From Mycolicibacterium elephantis DSM 44368 (GTDB lineage Bacteria; Actinomycetota; Actinomycetes; Mycobacteriales; Mycobacteriaceae), in contig NZ_ATDN01000034.1 of assembly GCF_004014805.1 (NCBI RefSeq), forward strand, positions 124,001 to 188,000: a stretch of 64,000 bases of DNA. The letters run 5' to 3'. Below are positions 43,587 through 55,263 of the stretch, piece by piece; positions within the stretch are counted from its first letter, which is position 1, and each line of letters opens with the position of its first letter. The notes beneath the pieces were generated by a model. That model did no database searches and had not been told where the DNA came from. It worked only from the letters and a program-made list of their open reading frames with translations. Made by a program: the position numbers and the translations under genes.

Positions 43587-43927
43587 CGGGTCACCGCCGG
43601 GTCGCGCTGGGCCATCAGGTCGGCCTCATCGGCCGCCGCCCGTAACGCATCGGCCAGATCGCGAGCCTGCCCTGGGGTGAACGGGTCACCGTCAACGACG
43701 ATGAACCGCTCCACAGTGCCCTCGGCGGTCTGCTCACCGTCAACGGATACACGCACATCGCCCTCATCGTCTCGCTGCACCGTCCATTCCCTGCCGACGA
43801 AGAAACGCCGCGACCCCGGCTCGCCATTCGACTCGCCGCCGAACGGCTTGTCGGGGTGGTACCACGGCTCGACGCGGACAGCGCCGGCCGGGAAGGGCAG
43901 ACCGTGTGCGGTTGATGTGGTGGACAT
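43583..43927 (-). CDS. Element protein of unknown function, DUF6907-type C-terminal helix
   Basis: 114 residues. It has a beta-rich middle (FFVGREWTVQRDDEGDVRVSVDG) and a C-terminal helix DPFTPGQARDLADALRAAADEADLM that mirrors the next gene, suggesting two members of one family. ATG 43927 has AGGAGAGAGG upstream. First gene of the leftward operon ending at the 42966 terminator. It lies just inside the right attachment end. Confidence 0.55.
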   Translation of the reverse strand: MSTTSTAHGLPFPAGAVRVEPWYHPDKPFGGESNGEPGSRRFFVGREWTVQRDDEGDVRVSVDGEQTAEGTVERFIVVDGDPFTPGQARDLADALRAAADEADLMAQRDPAVTR

Positions 43928-43993
43928 GGGGCTACCTCTCTCCTGAAATTCCCCGCCACGCCGTTTCGTGACGGGTAGGCAGCCCTGTCGGCG

Positions 43994-44665
43994 TTACCAG
44001 CCGCGCGCCCGCCATTCGGCTAGGTGCGGGCGCTCGACCCCAAGCGTCGTGTCGTCACCGTGACCGGGGTAGATCACTGTGTCGTCCCTGTACCGTGAGA
44101 ACACTCGGCTCTCGAGGCCATCCATCAGAGACTTGAACTCATCAGGGTGTGTTGTCCGGCCAGGACCGCCTGGAAACAGGCAGTCGCCGGTGAACAGATG
44201 GGTGGACTCGTCGGCGCCGTCCAGCGCCAGCGCCACCGAGCCTGGGGTGTGGCCCTGCATGTGGATGACGTCGAACTTCAGGTCACCGATCTCGATGGTG
44301 TCGCCGTGCTCGAGGATGCGGTCCGGCTTGACCGGCAGTGGCTCCACGTCGAGGCGGTGCGCGGCGGTCGGCGCCTTGGTGGCCTTGGCGACCGCTTCGA
44401 GGCCCTGCCAGTGGTCGAAGTGCTGGTGGCTGGTCACGATCAGCGACAGCTTCGGGGCATGCTTCTCGATCAGGTCGAGCAGGATCTCGGGATCGTTGGC
44501 GGCGTCGATCAGCAGCGTCTCGCCGGTCCGGGAACACGTCACCAAGTAGGCGTTGTTGTCCATGGGGCCCACCGAGACCTTGATGATCGATGCGCCGGGC
44601 AGCGTGCGCCGGGCCGCGGTCCGCGGGTCGACATGGCCGGTGTAGTTCTCAGCGACGACGGTCAT
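43994..44665 (-). CDS. MBL-fold hydrolase (Rv1637c homologue), 3' end supplied by the element
   Basis: 223 residues from ATG 44665; earlier in-frame codons to 44890 are not protein-like and overlap the uvrA start. The metallo-beta-lactamase fold has SHQHFDHWQG (HxHxDH metal motif), GHTPGSVAL, LFTGDCLFPGG and YPGHGDDT, as in glyoxalase II-like hydrolases. The first 163 codons are host DNA; the last 60 (from 44176) are element DNA with clearly different residues (RTTHPDEFKSLMDGLESRVF) from the stranded host end at 32128-32310, yet the same length. The chimera looks functional. Confidence 0.92.
   Translation of the reverse strand: MTVVAENYTGHVDPRTAARRTLPGASIIKVSVGPMDNNAYLVTCSRTGETLLIDAANDPEILLDLIEKHAPKLSLIVTSHQHFDHWQGLEAVAKATKAPTAAHRLDVEPLPVKPDRILEHGDTIEIGDLKFDVIHMQGHTPGSVALALDGADESTHLFTGDCLFPGGPGRTTHPDEFKSLMDGLESRVFSRYRDDTVIYPGHGDDTTLGVERPHLAEWRARGW
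44166..44176 (+). other. attR core of the integrated element
   Basis: CCGCCTGGAAA on the plus strand, matching the left core except for one base. Host DNA (5' part of the MBL gene) lies to the right. The mismatch shows that the strand exchange point lies on one side of that base. Confidence 0.75.
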
Positions 44666-44756
44666 GACGCCACGGTATCGGGCTTGTCGGTGCCGGCACA
44701 TAGCATGGGCGTGAACGATTTCTCCGGGAGGACTGTGGCGTTGAAAGATAACGGGC

Positions 44757-47660
<2,904 letters not shown>

Positions 47661-47670
47661 CCGACCGGCA

Positions 47671-48828
47671 CTAGGTCTTCGACATCGGCGACGGGAAGCG
47701 CGGGTTGACCCGCACGCCGTCCAGCCATTCGGTCAACTCGTCCGCACGCTTCTGCAGCGCCTGGCGTTCGCCGCGGGGGAGGTCCTCGAGCAGACGTACC
47801 TCGACCCGGCCGGCTTGGTCCTGACCCCATCCGCCGACGATTCGCCCGTTGCACCAGGCCGTCGGGCCGCCGTTGCCGTTCCGATCGAACACCTGGCTGC
47901 GATGCCCGCCCAGGTACCAGTCGCGGTCGAACCAGCCCATTGTCGTGAGGTCCAGGCCGGGCAGCAGCGCGCACCACGGCTCTGGATCGGGTTCGACCTC
48001 CAGATCATCGGGCAGCACATAGCCAGGGGTGCCGTCGAGGTCGACCTCGACCGCGTCGAGATCGCGTAGCGCCTGGCGTGCCCAGGTCAGCGTGTTGCCG
48101 AACCACCACTTGACATCGGCGACGGTGGCCGGGCCGAAGCTGCGCAGCCACCTGCCCACCAGTTCCGTCCGGGCCGCTTCGGCGTCGATGGCTTGACCGG
48201 GGTTCACCAGGTGCGTCGCCGCCACCCAGCGCGGACGCGACGTCGTCCACTTGCCCTCGTTCGGCCCGCGCATCAGGTGTCCGCGGGCCGCCAGCACCGT
48301 CAATATCCTTGGCGCCAGGGGTGTTTCACCGCCCCACCGTTTTCCCGGTGCGGCGTCGTGGCTGCCTGCCAACTCCGGCAAGGCGCTGCGCAGGTCCCGC
48401 GCGTTGGTCGGCCCGTGCTCGCCGAGGTGTCGCAGCACCGCCGCGCAGGCGGCGTCGAGCCAGGCGTCGCCGTCGGTGCAGAGGCCGGCTTTGACGGCGT
48501 CGGCGATGAGCCGGCGCGCTTCGTTGTCGGCGACCCGGTCACTCGCCGCGGACTGGATCAGCGGCAGGTCGACCGCCCGCACCGCCCACAGGGTCCGCCG
48601 CATCGCCAGGTGTTTGACCAAGCGACGACGCACGTAGAGGTCGGCGTCCACATCGGCCACCGTGATGCCGGGCACCCGCGCCCACAACGACAGGTACGGC
48701 GTGGCCGGATCGGTGGCATGCAATCCGACGACGTTTCCCGTCACCGCCTCGGCGGATTCCGCTGGCGCCCCGAGAAAGTGGCGTCGCGCCAGCCGGGCCC
48801 GGCGCTCGCCAACCGTGAATGTCCGCAT
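47671..48828 (-). CDS. Winged-helix AlkZ/YcaQ-fold protein (HTH_42) without the QxQ motif
   Basis: 385 residues of the HTH_42 (DUF1006) family, built of tandem winged helices; AlkZ and YcaQ members are glycosylases that unhook DNA interstrand cross-links. Typical segments are RRLVKHLAMRRTLWAV, GKRWGGETPLAPRILTVLAARGHLM, WLRSFGPATVADVKWWFG and DRDWYLGGHRSQVFDRNGNGGP. The catalytic pair, normally QxQ or QxD in GLQAQ, reads GLHAT here, so cleavage activity is doubtful. The gene is convergent with uvrA, 10 bp apart, a fitting place for a repair-related protein. ATG 48828. Confidence 0.8.
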   Translation of the reverse strand: MRTFTVGERRARLARRHFLGAPAESAEAVTGNVVGLHATDPATPYLSLWARVPGITVADVDADLYVRRRLVKHLAMRRTLWAVRAVDLPLIQSAASDRVADNEARRLIADAVKAGLCTDGDAWLDAACAAVLRHLGEHGPTNARDLRSALPELAGSHDAAPGKRWGGETPLAPRILTVLAARGHLMRGPNEGKWTTSRPRWVAATHLVNPGQAIDAEAARTELVGRWLRSFGPATVADVKWWFGNTLTWARQALRDLDAVEVDLDGTPGYVLPDDLEVEPDPEPWCALLPGLDLTTMGWFDRDWYLGGHRSQVFDRNGNGGPTAWCNGRIVGGWGQDQAGRVEVRLLEDLPRGERQALQKRADELTEWLDGVRVNPRFPSPMSKT

Positions 48829-48872
48829 CGCCTGCGCACCGTACCGGTACGGTCCGACAAGCTCGAGGCCGG

Positions 48873-49124
48873 TTACTGCGCGTCGTCGTCCTTCATCGAC
48901 TCGCGGATCGCGGCCAGCCGCTCGGCGGCAGCGCGTTGGCGCTTCTCGTACTGCTCCTCGACGCTGCGGCCCTCCGGGGTCTCGGCGGCCAACTCCGACG
49001 CGCCGATCGCGGTGCCGTAGCGGGTCTCGATCTTCTCGCGCACCGACTCGAAGGTCGGCACCCCGCTCTCGGTGTAGCCGACCTCTTCCGGCTCGCCGCC
49101 ACCCGGCTGGTTCTCCTCCGGCAT
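48873..49124 (-). CDS. Small conserved acidic mycobacterial protein (possibly Rv1638A homologue)
   Basis: 83 residues, very acidic, beginning with a disordered Gly/Glu/Pro stretch and followed by a helix FESVREKIETRYGTAIGASELAAE and a charged end (EEQYEKRQRAAAERLAAIRESM). No domain of known function. Position beside uvrA fits the small protein annotated as Rv1638A in M. tuberculosis, but this is from memory. ATG 49124. Confidence 0.65.
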   Translation of the reverse strand: MPEENQPGGGEPEEVGYTESGVPTFESVREKIETRYGTAIGASELAAETPEGRSVEEQYEKRQRAAAERLAAIRESMKDDDAQ

Positions 49125-49218
49125 GCCGCCAAACTACTCCCGGCGGGCCGATCGGTGTCGGTGTCGATCGAAGTATTTCGCGATGACCACCTGCGTCATG
49201 CCAGTCGCAACCGTGTCG

Positions 49219-52200
49219 TCATCGCGGTTTGGCCAGCGGAAACGGCAGCGTCTCGCGGATGCTGCGGCCGGTGATCAGCATGACGACGCGGTCGACCCCC
49301 ATGCCGAGACCCCCGGTCGGCGGCATGGCGTACTCCATCGCCTGCAGGAAGTCCTCGTCGAGTTCCATGGCCTCGGGGTCGCCGCCCGCGGCCAGCAGCG
49401 ACTGCTCCTGCAGGCGCCTGCGCTGCTCGACCGGATCGGTCAATTCGCTGTAGGCGGTGCCCAGTTCGACCCCCCACGCCACCAGATCCCACCGTTCGGC
49501 GACGCCGGCGATGCTGCGATGCGGCCGGGTCAACGGCGACACCGACGTCGGGAAGTCCTTGTAGAACGTGGGTTCCTGGGTGCGGTCCTCGACGAGCCGC
49601 TCGTAGAGCTCGAGCACCACGGCGCCGGTGTCCCAGTGGGTCAGGTACGGGATGTCCGCGGCGTCGCACAGCTTCCGCAGCGTCGCCAGGTCGGTGTCGG
49701 GTCCGATGTGCTCGCCGAGGGCCTCTGATACCGCCTCGTGCACCGTCTTGATGGTCCACTGACCGGAGATGTCGACCGGTTCCAGCGTGCCGTCGGGACG
49801 GGGACGCAGGAACACGTGCGCCCCGTTGGCCGCCTGCGCCGCGTTCTGGATGAGCTCCCGACAGCCGTCGATCCAGACGTGGTAGTCCGCATGGGCCTGG
49901 TACGCCTCCAACAGGGTGAACTCGGGATTGTGGCTGAAGTCGACGCCCTCGTTGCGGAACGCGCGGCCCAACTCGAAGACCCGCTCGACACCTCCCACGC
50001 ACAGCCGTTTGAGGTAGAGCTCCGGGGCGATGCGCAGGTACAGGTCCAGGTCGTAGGCATTGATGTGGGTGGCGAACGGCCGCGCATTCGCACCGCCGTG
50101 GATCTGCTGCAGGATCGGCGTCTCGACCTCCAAAAACCCCTTGTTCACCAGGGTTTCGCGAATCGCGTGCAGGACGGCGCTGCGGGCCCGGATCAGGTCG
50201 CAGGCCTCGTTGTTGATCGCCAGGTCGACGTAGCGCGCACGCACCCTGGCCTCCTGGTCGGTCAGCCCCTTCCATTTGTCGGGCAGCGGTCGCAGGCACT
50301 TGCCGATCAGCCGCCAGCTGTGCACGAGCAGTGACCGGGTGCCCTTCCTGCTGTGGCCCATCGTCCCGGACACCGCGATGAGGTCGCCCAGGTCGATCGC
50401 ATGGGTGAAATCCGCCGGAGTACCGGTTTCCAGCAGTGAATTGTCCAGGAGCAGTTGGACTTCGGCGGACCAGTCACGCAGTTGGGCGAACAGCACGCCG
50501 CCGTAGTCGCGGATCCGCAACACCCGGCCCGCGACCGTCACCGGTGTCTCGTCCTCGCCGTCCAGCGCGGAGGCGACGGTGTGGCTGGGTTGCCGACCGA
50601 CCGGATACGGGTCGATCCCGCTGTCGCGCAACGCCTTGAGCTTGGCCATCCGGACCCGTACCTGTTCGGGCAGCCGCAGTTGGTCTCCGTTCTCGGAAAG
50701 ATCGGAATGCAGGTCCTCGAGGTCGGGGGCGCTGCCGTCGCGGTTCAGCAGTCCGGACGCCACCAGGCTCTGCGGCGCCGCGATGTGATGGCCGGTGTGC
50801 GGTTGGTCGTGGCGGCGCGAGAATGGCAGCACCAGAAAGCCTTCGGCGATCACCGAGGCGACGCCGACGCGCGGCACCAGGCGGGCGTCCTCGTAACAGG
50901 CGTACCGCGGCAGCCATTGTGGCCGGTACTTCATGTTCGACCGGTACAACGTCTCGAGTTGCCACCACCGCGAGAAGAACACCAGCAGCCAGCGCCACAG
51001 CCGCGCGACCGGGCCTGCGCCCAGCTGGGCGCCCTGTTCGAACGCCGACCGGAACATCGCGAAGTTCAGCGAAATACGGGTTATCCCAAACGTTTCGGCT
51101 TGCATGCACAGTTCGCTGACCATCAGCTCGACGGTGCCGTTGGGCAGTTGGGGTGAGCGGCGCATCAGGTCCAGCGAGACGCCGTTGGTGCCCCACGGCA
51201 CCAACGACAGCATCGCGACGACGTGGTCGTCGTGCTGCACCGCCTCCACCAGCAGGCAGTCCCCGTCGGCCGGGTCGCCGAGCCGGCCCAGCGCCATCGA
51301 GAAGCCGCGTTCGTCGTCGGTGTCGCGCCAGGCGTCGGCGCGCTCGATCACCCGGGCCATCTCGTCGGCGTCGATGTCACGGTGCCGCCGGATCCGCACG
51401 CCGACACCGGCGCGTCGCGCCCGGGTCACCGCCTGCCGCACGGCCCGCATGTCGGGTCCGGAGAGCCGGAAGTCGTCGGGGTGCAGGACGGCTTCGTCGC
51501 CGAGCTGCAGCGCGTTGAGACCGGCCTGGCGGAACGCCTCGGCCCCGGCCGAACTGGCGCCCATCACCCCGGGTGCCCAACCGTACGTCTCGCACAGCTG
51601 CCGCCAGGCGGCGATCGCGGCGGGCCACGCCTTCGGATCGCCGATCGGGTCGCCGCTGGCCAGGCAGACGCCGACCTCGACGCGGTAGGTGATGGCGGCG
51701 CGGCCGTCGGGCGCGAACACGACGGCCTTGTCCCGGCGGGTGGCGAAGTAGCCCAGGGAGTCGTTCTTGCCGAACAGTTCCAGCAGCCCGCGGATCGCCG
51801 ACTCGTCCTCACCGGTGAGCGCATTCTCGGCGCGCTGCGACTGAAACAGCACGATCGCCGCCGCCATCAACGCGAGCGCGCCGAACAAGCCGAGCAGCGC
51901 ATCGACGAACACGTGCGGATGCCCGGCGAAGATCGACGCGTCGGCGCCGGCGAACGCGCTCACCCGGTTCAGCGCGTACCAGAACCGGTCGTCGCGGGCC
52001 AGCGATCCCGGGAACAGCTGCAGCAGCCCCCACCCGACGAGCGTGCCGACCGCCATCCCGACGACCAGGGTGGCGGCCGCTTTCAGCAGCGCTCCGCGCC
52101 GCACCTTCGCCCAGAATTCGCGCCGGGCCAGCACCAGGAACAGGATCGCGGCGACGTGGAAGGCCAACCCGATGACCTCGCCGATCTCCTCCATCACCGT

Positions 52201-52530
52201 CTCGTCGCCGGCGATCAGGTCAGCGACGTTCCAGCCGATCGCGGCCACCAGGTAGCCGACCAGAATCCACCAGGCGATGCGTTTGCGGGCCGCCAGCGCC
52301 GCGGCGAGCAGCGCCAGCACGAACGCCCAGGCGAAGCTGGTGTCGGGGAAGTTGAAAAGGTACTCGTTGACGAACTCGCGCGGCACCCGGATCAGGGACC
52401 GGAAACTGGGGGAGACGCTGGCGATCAGGGACAACGTTGCGATCACGCCGACCGTCCAGCCGGCCGCAGCGGGCACCCACCGATATCTCGAGGTCGGGCG
52501 CGCGGCGGTGGTGGGGCTAGCGACCGTCAT
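49219..52530 (-). CDS. lysX: Bifunctional membrane lysyltransferase/lysyl-tRNA synthetase LysX
   Basis: 1103 residues (about 1172 in M. tuberculosis). It makes Lys-tRNA and transfers Lys to phosphatidylglycerol; lysyl-PG protects against cationic peptides. Residues 1-230: six to seven membrane helices. About 240-570: MprF-type DUF2156 transferase ([57 protein letters not shown]). About 600-1103: class II LysRS with OB fold ([21 protein letters not shown]), motif 2 ([21 protein letters not shown]) and motif 3 ([15 protein letters not shown]). All synthetase motifs look intact. The housekeeping LysS is expected elsewhere. Confidence 0.95.
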   Translation of the reverse strand: MTVASPTTAARPTSRYRWVPAAAGWTVGVIATLSLIASVSPSFRSLIRVPREFVNEYLFNFPDTSFAWAFVLALLAAALAARKRIAWWILVGYLVAAIGWNVADLIAGDETVMEEIGEVIGLAFHVAAILFLVLARREFWAKVRRGALLKAAATLVVGMAVGTLVGWGLLQLFPGSLARDDRFWYALNRVSAFAGADASIFAGHPHVFVDALLGLFGALALMAAAIVLFQSQRAENALTGEDESAIRGLLELFGKNDSLGYFATRRDKAVVFAPDGRAAITYRVEVGVCLASGDPIGDPKAWPAAIAAWRQLCETYGWAPGVMGASSAGAEAFRQAGLNALQLGDEAVLHPDDFRLSGPDMRAVRQAVTRARRAGVGVRIRRHRDIDADEMARVIERADAWRDTDDERGFSMALGRLGDPADGDCLLVEAVQHDDHVVAMLSLVPWGTNGVSLDLMRRSPQLPNGTVELMVSELCMQAETFGITRISLNFAMFRSAFEQGAQLGAGPVARLWRWLLVFFSRWWQLETLYRSNMKYRPQWLPRYACYEDARLVPRVGVASVIAEGFLVLPFSRRHDQPHTGHHIAAPQSLVASGLLNRDGSAPDLEDLHSDLSENGDQLRLPEQVRVRMAKLKALRDSGIDPYPVGRQPSHTVASALDGEDETPVTVAGRVLRIRDYGGVLFAQLRDWSAEVQLLLDNSLLETGTPADFTHAIDLGDLIAVSGTMGHSRKGTRSLLVHSWRLIGKCLRPLPDKWKGLTDQEARVRARYVDLAINNEACDLIRARSAVLHAIRETLVNKGFLEVETPILQQIHGGANARPFATHINAYDLDLYLRIAPELYLKRLCVGGVERVFELGRAFRNEGVDFSHNPEFTLLEAYQAHADYHVWIDGCRELIQNAAQAANGAHVFLRPRPDGTLEPVDISGQWTIKTVHEAVSEALGEHIGPDTDLATLRKLCDAADIPYLTHWDTGAVVLELYERLVEDRTQEPTFYKDFPTSVSPLTRPHRSIAGVAERWDLVAWGVELGTAYSELTDPVEQRRRLQEQSLLAAGGDPEAMELDEDFLQAMEYAMPPTGGLGMGVDRVVMLITGRSIRETLPFPLAKPR

Positions 52531-52575
52531 AGGCCGCGAGACTATTCGCTCGACCTGGAAATTTGGTGCGACTCG

Positions 52576-52944
52576 CTACCAGACCGGACCGGTGTATTTC
52601 TCGCCGGGACCGTGTCCGGGTTCCTCGGGTGCGGCGCTGGATTCCCGGAACGCCAACTGCAGCGTCTTGAGCCCGTCGCGGACCGGCCCGGCGTGCGGCC
52701 CGAGATACTCTGCCGAGGCGGTGACCAGCCCCGCCAGCGCGGTGATCAACCGACGCGCCTCGTCGAGATCGCGGTGCGGGCTGTCCTGCGGGTCGTCGGC
52801 GGACAGGCCGAGTTTCTCGGCCGCGGCGCTCATCAGCATGACCGCCGACCGGGTGATCACCTCGACCGCGGGGATGTCGGCCAGTTCGCGCACCGGGACA
52901 GCGTCAGAGGCGGCCTCTGGCGGAGTGTCAGGAACCTCGGTCAT
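52576..52944 (-). CDS. DUF1844 small protein
   Basis: 122 residues from ATG 52944. Segments VITRSAVMLMSAAAEKLGLSADDP and DLDEARRLITALAGLVTASAEYLG match the DUF1844 helical family, found beside infC in actinobacteria; function unknown. A further in-frame stretch to 53013 overlaps the infC leader and is unlikely to be coding. It is divergent from the infC operon. Confidence 0.85.
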   Translation of the reverse strand: MTEVPDTPPEAASDAVPVRELADIPAVEVITRSAVMLMSAAAEKLGLSADDPQDSPHRDLDEARRLITALAGLVTASAEYLGPHAGPVRDGLKTLQLAFRESSAAPEEPGHGPGEKYTGPVW

Positions 52945-53090
52945 CCCTGCTAGACTGGCATACGCGACCGTCCCGGCACACGCCAGGGACAGCAAGTGGA
53001 GTCCCCCTCCCACCGTTTGCCTCGGGTACCGCCCGACGGTTCAACGGTCCGGTCAGGCGTTCACCGACGCCTGTTCTGGTCGGCATTGGG

Positions 53091-53114
53091 CCCTGCTTCG
53101 AGCAGGGCTTTTTC
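53091..53114 (+). terminator. Terminator hairpin in the infC leader (possible attenuator)
   Basis: GCCCTGC-TTCGA-GCAGGGC (7-bp perfect stem, 5-nt loop) is followed by TTTTT. It lies 44 bp before the infC start and must therefore be read through to express infC-rpmI-rplT, which makes it an attenuator candidate. A GGCGT-TCACCG-ACGCC dyad lies just upstream and could form part of an alternative fold. Confidence 0.7.
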
Positions 53115-53157
53115 GCTGGTGGGATCGGGTCTCCTTGAGGACAACATAGGAGGGCCC

Positions 53158-53769
<612 letters not shown>

Positions 53770-53775
53770 GGACAC

Positions 53776-53970
53776 ATGCCCAAGGCGAAGACCCACAGCG
53801 GCGCTTCGAAGCGGTTTCGGCGTACCGGAACCGGAAAGATCGTGCGCCAGAAGGCCAATCGTCGACACCTGCTCGAGCACAAGCCGTCTACTCGCACCCG
53901 CCGGCTGGCAGGCCGCACCGAGGTGTCAGCGAACGACAAGAGCCGCATCAAGAAGCTGCTCAACGGCTGA
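53776..53970 (+). CDS. rpmI: 50S ribosomal protein L35
   Basis: 64 residues; starts [20 protein letters not shown] and ends [13 protein letters not shown], typical of L35. It begins 6 bp after the infC stop with a good GAGGA. Basic, buried in the large subunit. Confidence 0.97.
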   Translation: MPKAKTHSGASKRFRRTGTGKIVRQKANRRHLLEHKPSTRTRRLAGRTEVSANDKSRIKKLLNG

Positions 53971-54014
53971 CCGAGTTCGACACCCGTACGACCTGAACGA
54001 ATAGGAACACTCTC

Positions 54015-54404
54015 ATGGCACGCGTGAAGCGCGCAGTCAACGCTCAGAAGAAGCGGCGCAGCATCCTCAAGGCATCCAAGGGCTACCGCGGTCAGCGCTC
54101 GCGGTTGTACCGCAAAGCCAAAGAGCAACAGCTGCATTCATTGAACTACGCCTACCGTGACCGGCGTGCCCGCAAGGGCGAATTCCGCAAGCTGTGGATC
54201 TCACGGATCAACGCCGCGGCGCGCGCCAACGACATCACCTACAACCGGCTGATCCAGGGGCTCAAGGCCGCCGGTGTCGAGGTGGACCGCAAGAACCTCG
54301 CCGAGATCGCCATCAGCGACTCGGCCGCCTTCACCGCGCTGGTGGAGGTCGCCAGGGGGGCGCTGCCCGCTGACGTCAACGCGCCCTCCGGAGAGGCCGC
54401 CTGA
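54015..54404 (+). CDS. rplT: 50S ribosomal protein L20
   Basis: 129 residues. [20 protein letters not shown] followed by the conserved [16 protein letters not shown] and [15 protein letters not shown] identify L20, an early 23S rRNA assembly protein that represses its own operon in several bacteria. ATG 54015. The stop overlaps an in-frame CTG that may start tsnR. Confidence 0.97.
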   Translation: MARVKRAVNAQKKRRSILKASKGYRGQRSRLYRKAKEQQLHSLNYAYRDRRARKGEFRKLWISRINAAARANDITYNRLIQGLKAAGVEVDRKNLAEIAISDSAAFTALVEVARGALPADVNAPSGEAA

Positions 54405-54427
54405 CACTCACCGAGCGCTCCGCTCGG

Positions 54428-55192
54428 GTGGCAGCGGCGGTCAAGCTGCACCGCCAGGTCACACGACGACGCGCCGCGCGTTATCTCGCTGAGGGACCCA
54501 ACCTCGTCGAGGCAGCGTTGCGGCGCGGACTCGTGTTGGAGGTGTTCGCCACCGAGGCCGCGATGCACCGGTTCGAAGCTGTGCTCGCCGGTAAGCCGGC
54601 CGACGTAGCCGTGCACGTGGTGACCGAGCGCGCCGCAAAAGCGTTGTCGGACACCGTCACCCCGGTAGGCCTGGTGGCGGTGTGCGCGATGCCGCAGACC
54701 ACGCTCGAGGAGGTGCTCGTCGAGCCGAAGCTGGTCGCGGTCGCGGTCGGGATCTCCGAACCCGGCAACGCGGGAACGCTGATCCGGGTGGCCCATGCGA
54801 TGGGCGCCGACGCGGTCGTTTTGACCGGCAACAGCGTCGACCCGTACAACGGCAAGTGCCTGCGGGCATCGGCGGGCAGCATCTTCTCGGTTCCGGTGAT
54901 CTCCGACGCCGACGCCGAAGCGGTGGTCAAGGCGTTGCGCGCGGCCGGGTTGCAGGTGCTGGCGACGACGCTCGACGGCGAGGTGTCGCTCGAGGACCCC
55001 GATCTGCAGGCCGGGCTCTCTCAGCCCACGGCGTGGCTGTTCGGCCCCGAGGCGCACGGCCTGCCCGCCGAGCTGACCGCCGCCGCCGCGCACCGGGTGC
55101 ACATTCCGATGGCCGGTGACGCCGAGAGTCTCAACGTCGCCTCGGCCGCGGCGATCTGTCTGTATGCGAGCGCCCGCGCCCACCACTTCTAG
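54428..55192 (+). CDS. tsnR: SpoU/TrmH-family 23S rRNA methyltransferase (TsnR-like)
   Basis: 254 residues from GTG 54428. The N-terminal substrate-binding part (VKLHRQVTRRRAARYLAEGPNLVEAAL) precedes a SPOUT knotted domain with VAVGISEPGNAGTLIRVAHAMGADAVVL, GSIFSVPV and the SAM-knot AWLFGPEAHGLP...HIPMAGDAESLNVASAAAICLY. It methylates ribose 2'-OH in rRNA; the exact site is not clear from sequence. A likelier start is CTG 54401, overlapping the rplT stop (CTGA) with GGAGAGG at proper distance, adding nine residues (LTLTERSAR). Co-transcribed with rplT. Confidence 0.88.
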   Translation: MAAAVKLHRQVTRRRAARYLAEGPNLVEAALRRGLVLEVFATEAAMHRFEAVLAGKPADVAVHVVTERAAKALSDTVTPVGLVAVCAMPQTTLEEVLVEPKLVAVAVGISEPGNAGTLIRVAHAMGADAVVLTGNSVDPYNGKCLRASAGSIFSVPVISDADAEAVVKALRAAGLQVLATTLDGEVSLEDPDLQAGLSQPTAWLFGPEAHGLPAELTAAAAHRVHIPMAGDAESLNVASAAAICLYASARAHHF

Positions 55193-55194
55193 CG

Positions 55195-55252
55195 CGAGCA
55201 GACGCGAAAACCCCTACTTCAAGACGGTTTTGGGGGTTTTCATGCCTGCTCG
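55195..55252. terminator. Compound bidirectional terminator between tsnR and the acyl-CoA dehydrogenase
   Basis: Outer arms CGAGCAG (55195-55201) and CTGCTCG (55246-55252) enclose, after 4-nt internal loops, inner arms GAAAACCCC (55206-55214) and GGGGTTTTC (55233-55241). T- and A-rich strands in the inner stem give U-runs in both directions. It begins 2 bp after the tsnR stop and ends 12 bp before the stop of the convergent gene. Confidence 0.8.
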
Positions 55253-55263
55253 GCGGTGGGAAA

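Larger units (their letters stand above)
32300..44176. mobile_element. Integrated serine-integrase element of about 11.87 kb (phage satellite-like or degenerate prophage)
   Basis: It is bounded by an 11-bp core, CCGCCGGGAAA at left and CCGCCTGGAAA at right (one mismatch). It interrupts the MBL-fold gene and supplies a replacement 3' end. Rightward cargo: integrase, two small proteins, primase-helicase, WhiB, excisionase-like protein, small unknowns, HNH nuclease, small and large terminase. Leftward cargo: toxin-antitoxin-chaperone operon and three small DUF6907-like genes ending at a strong terminator. No portal, protease, capsid, tail or lysin gene is recognisable. Many ATGA overlaps show phage-style packing. 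The toxin-chaperone part is visibly lower in GC than the rest. Confidence 0.9.

Noticed and set aside
43014-43645. Plus-strand frames opposite the three small leftward element genes
   Set aside because: The minus-strand genes overlap by ATGA and end at an intrinsic terminator in the right orientation, which the plus-strand frames cannot explain.
32300-44176. Complete, inducible prophage
   Set aside because: No portal, capsid, tail or lysis gene can be found in any frame, and the length is too small for a self-sufficient tailed phage.
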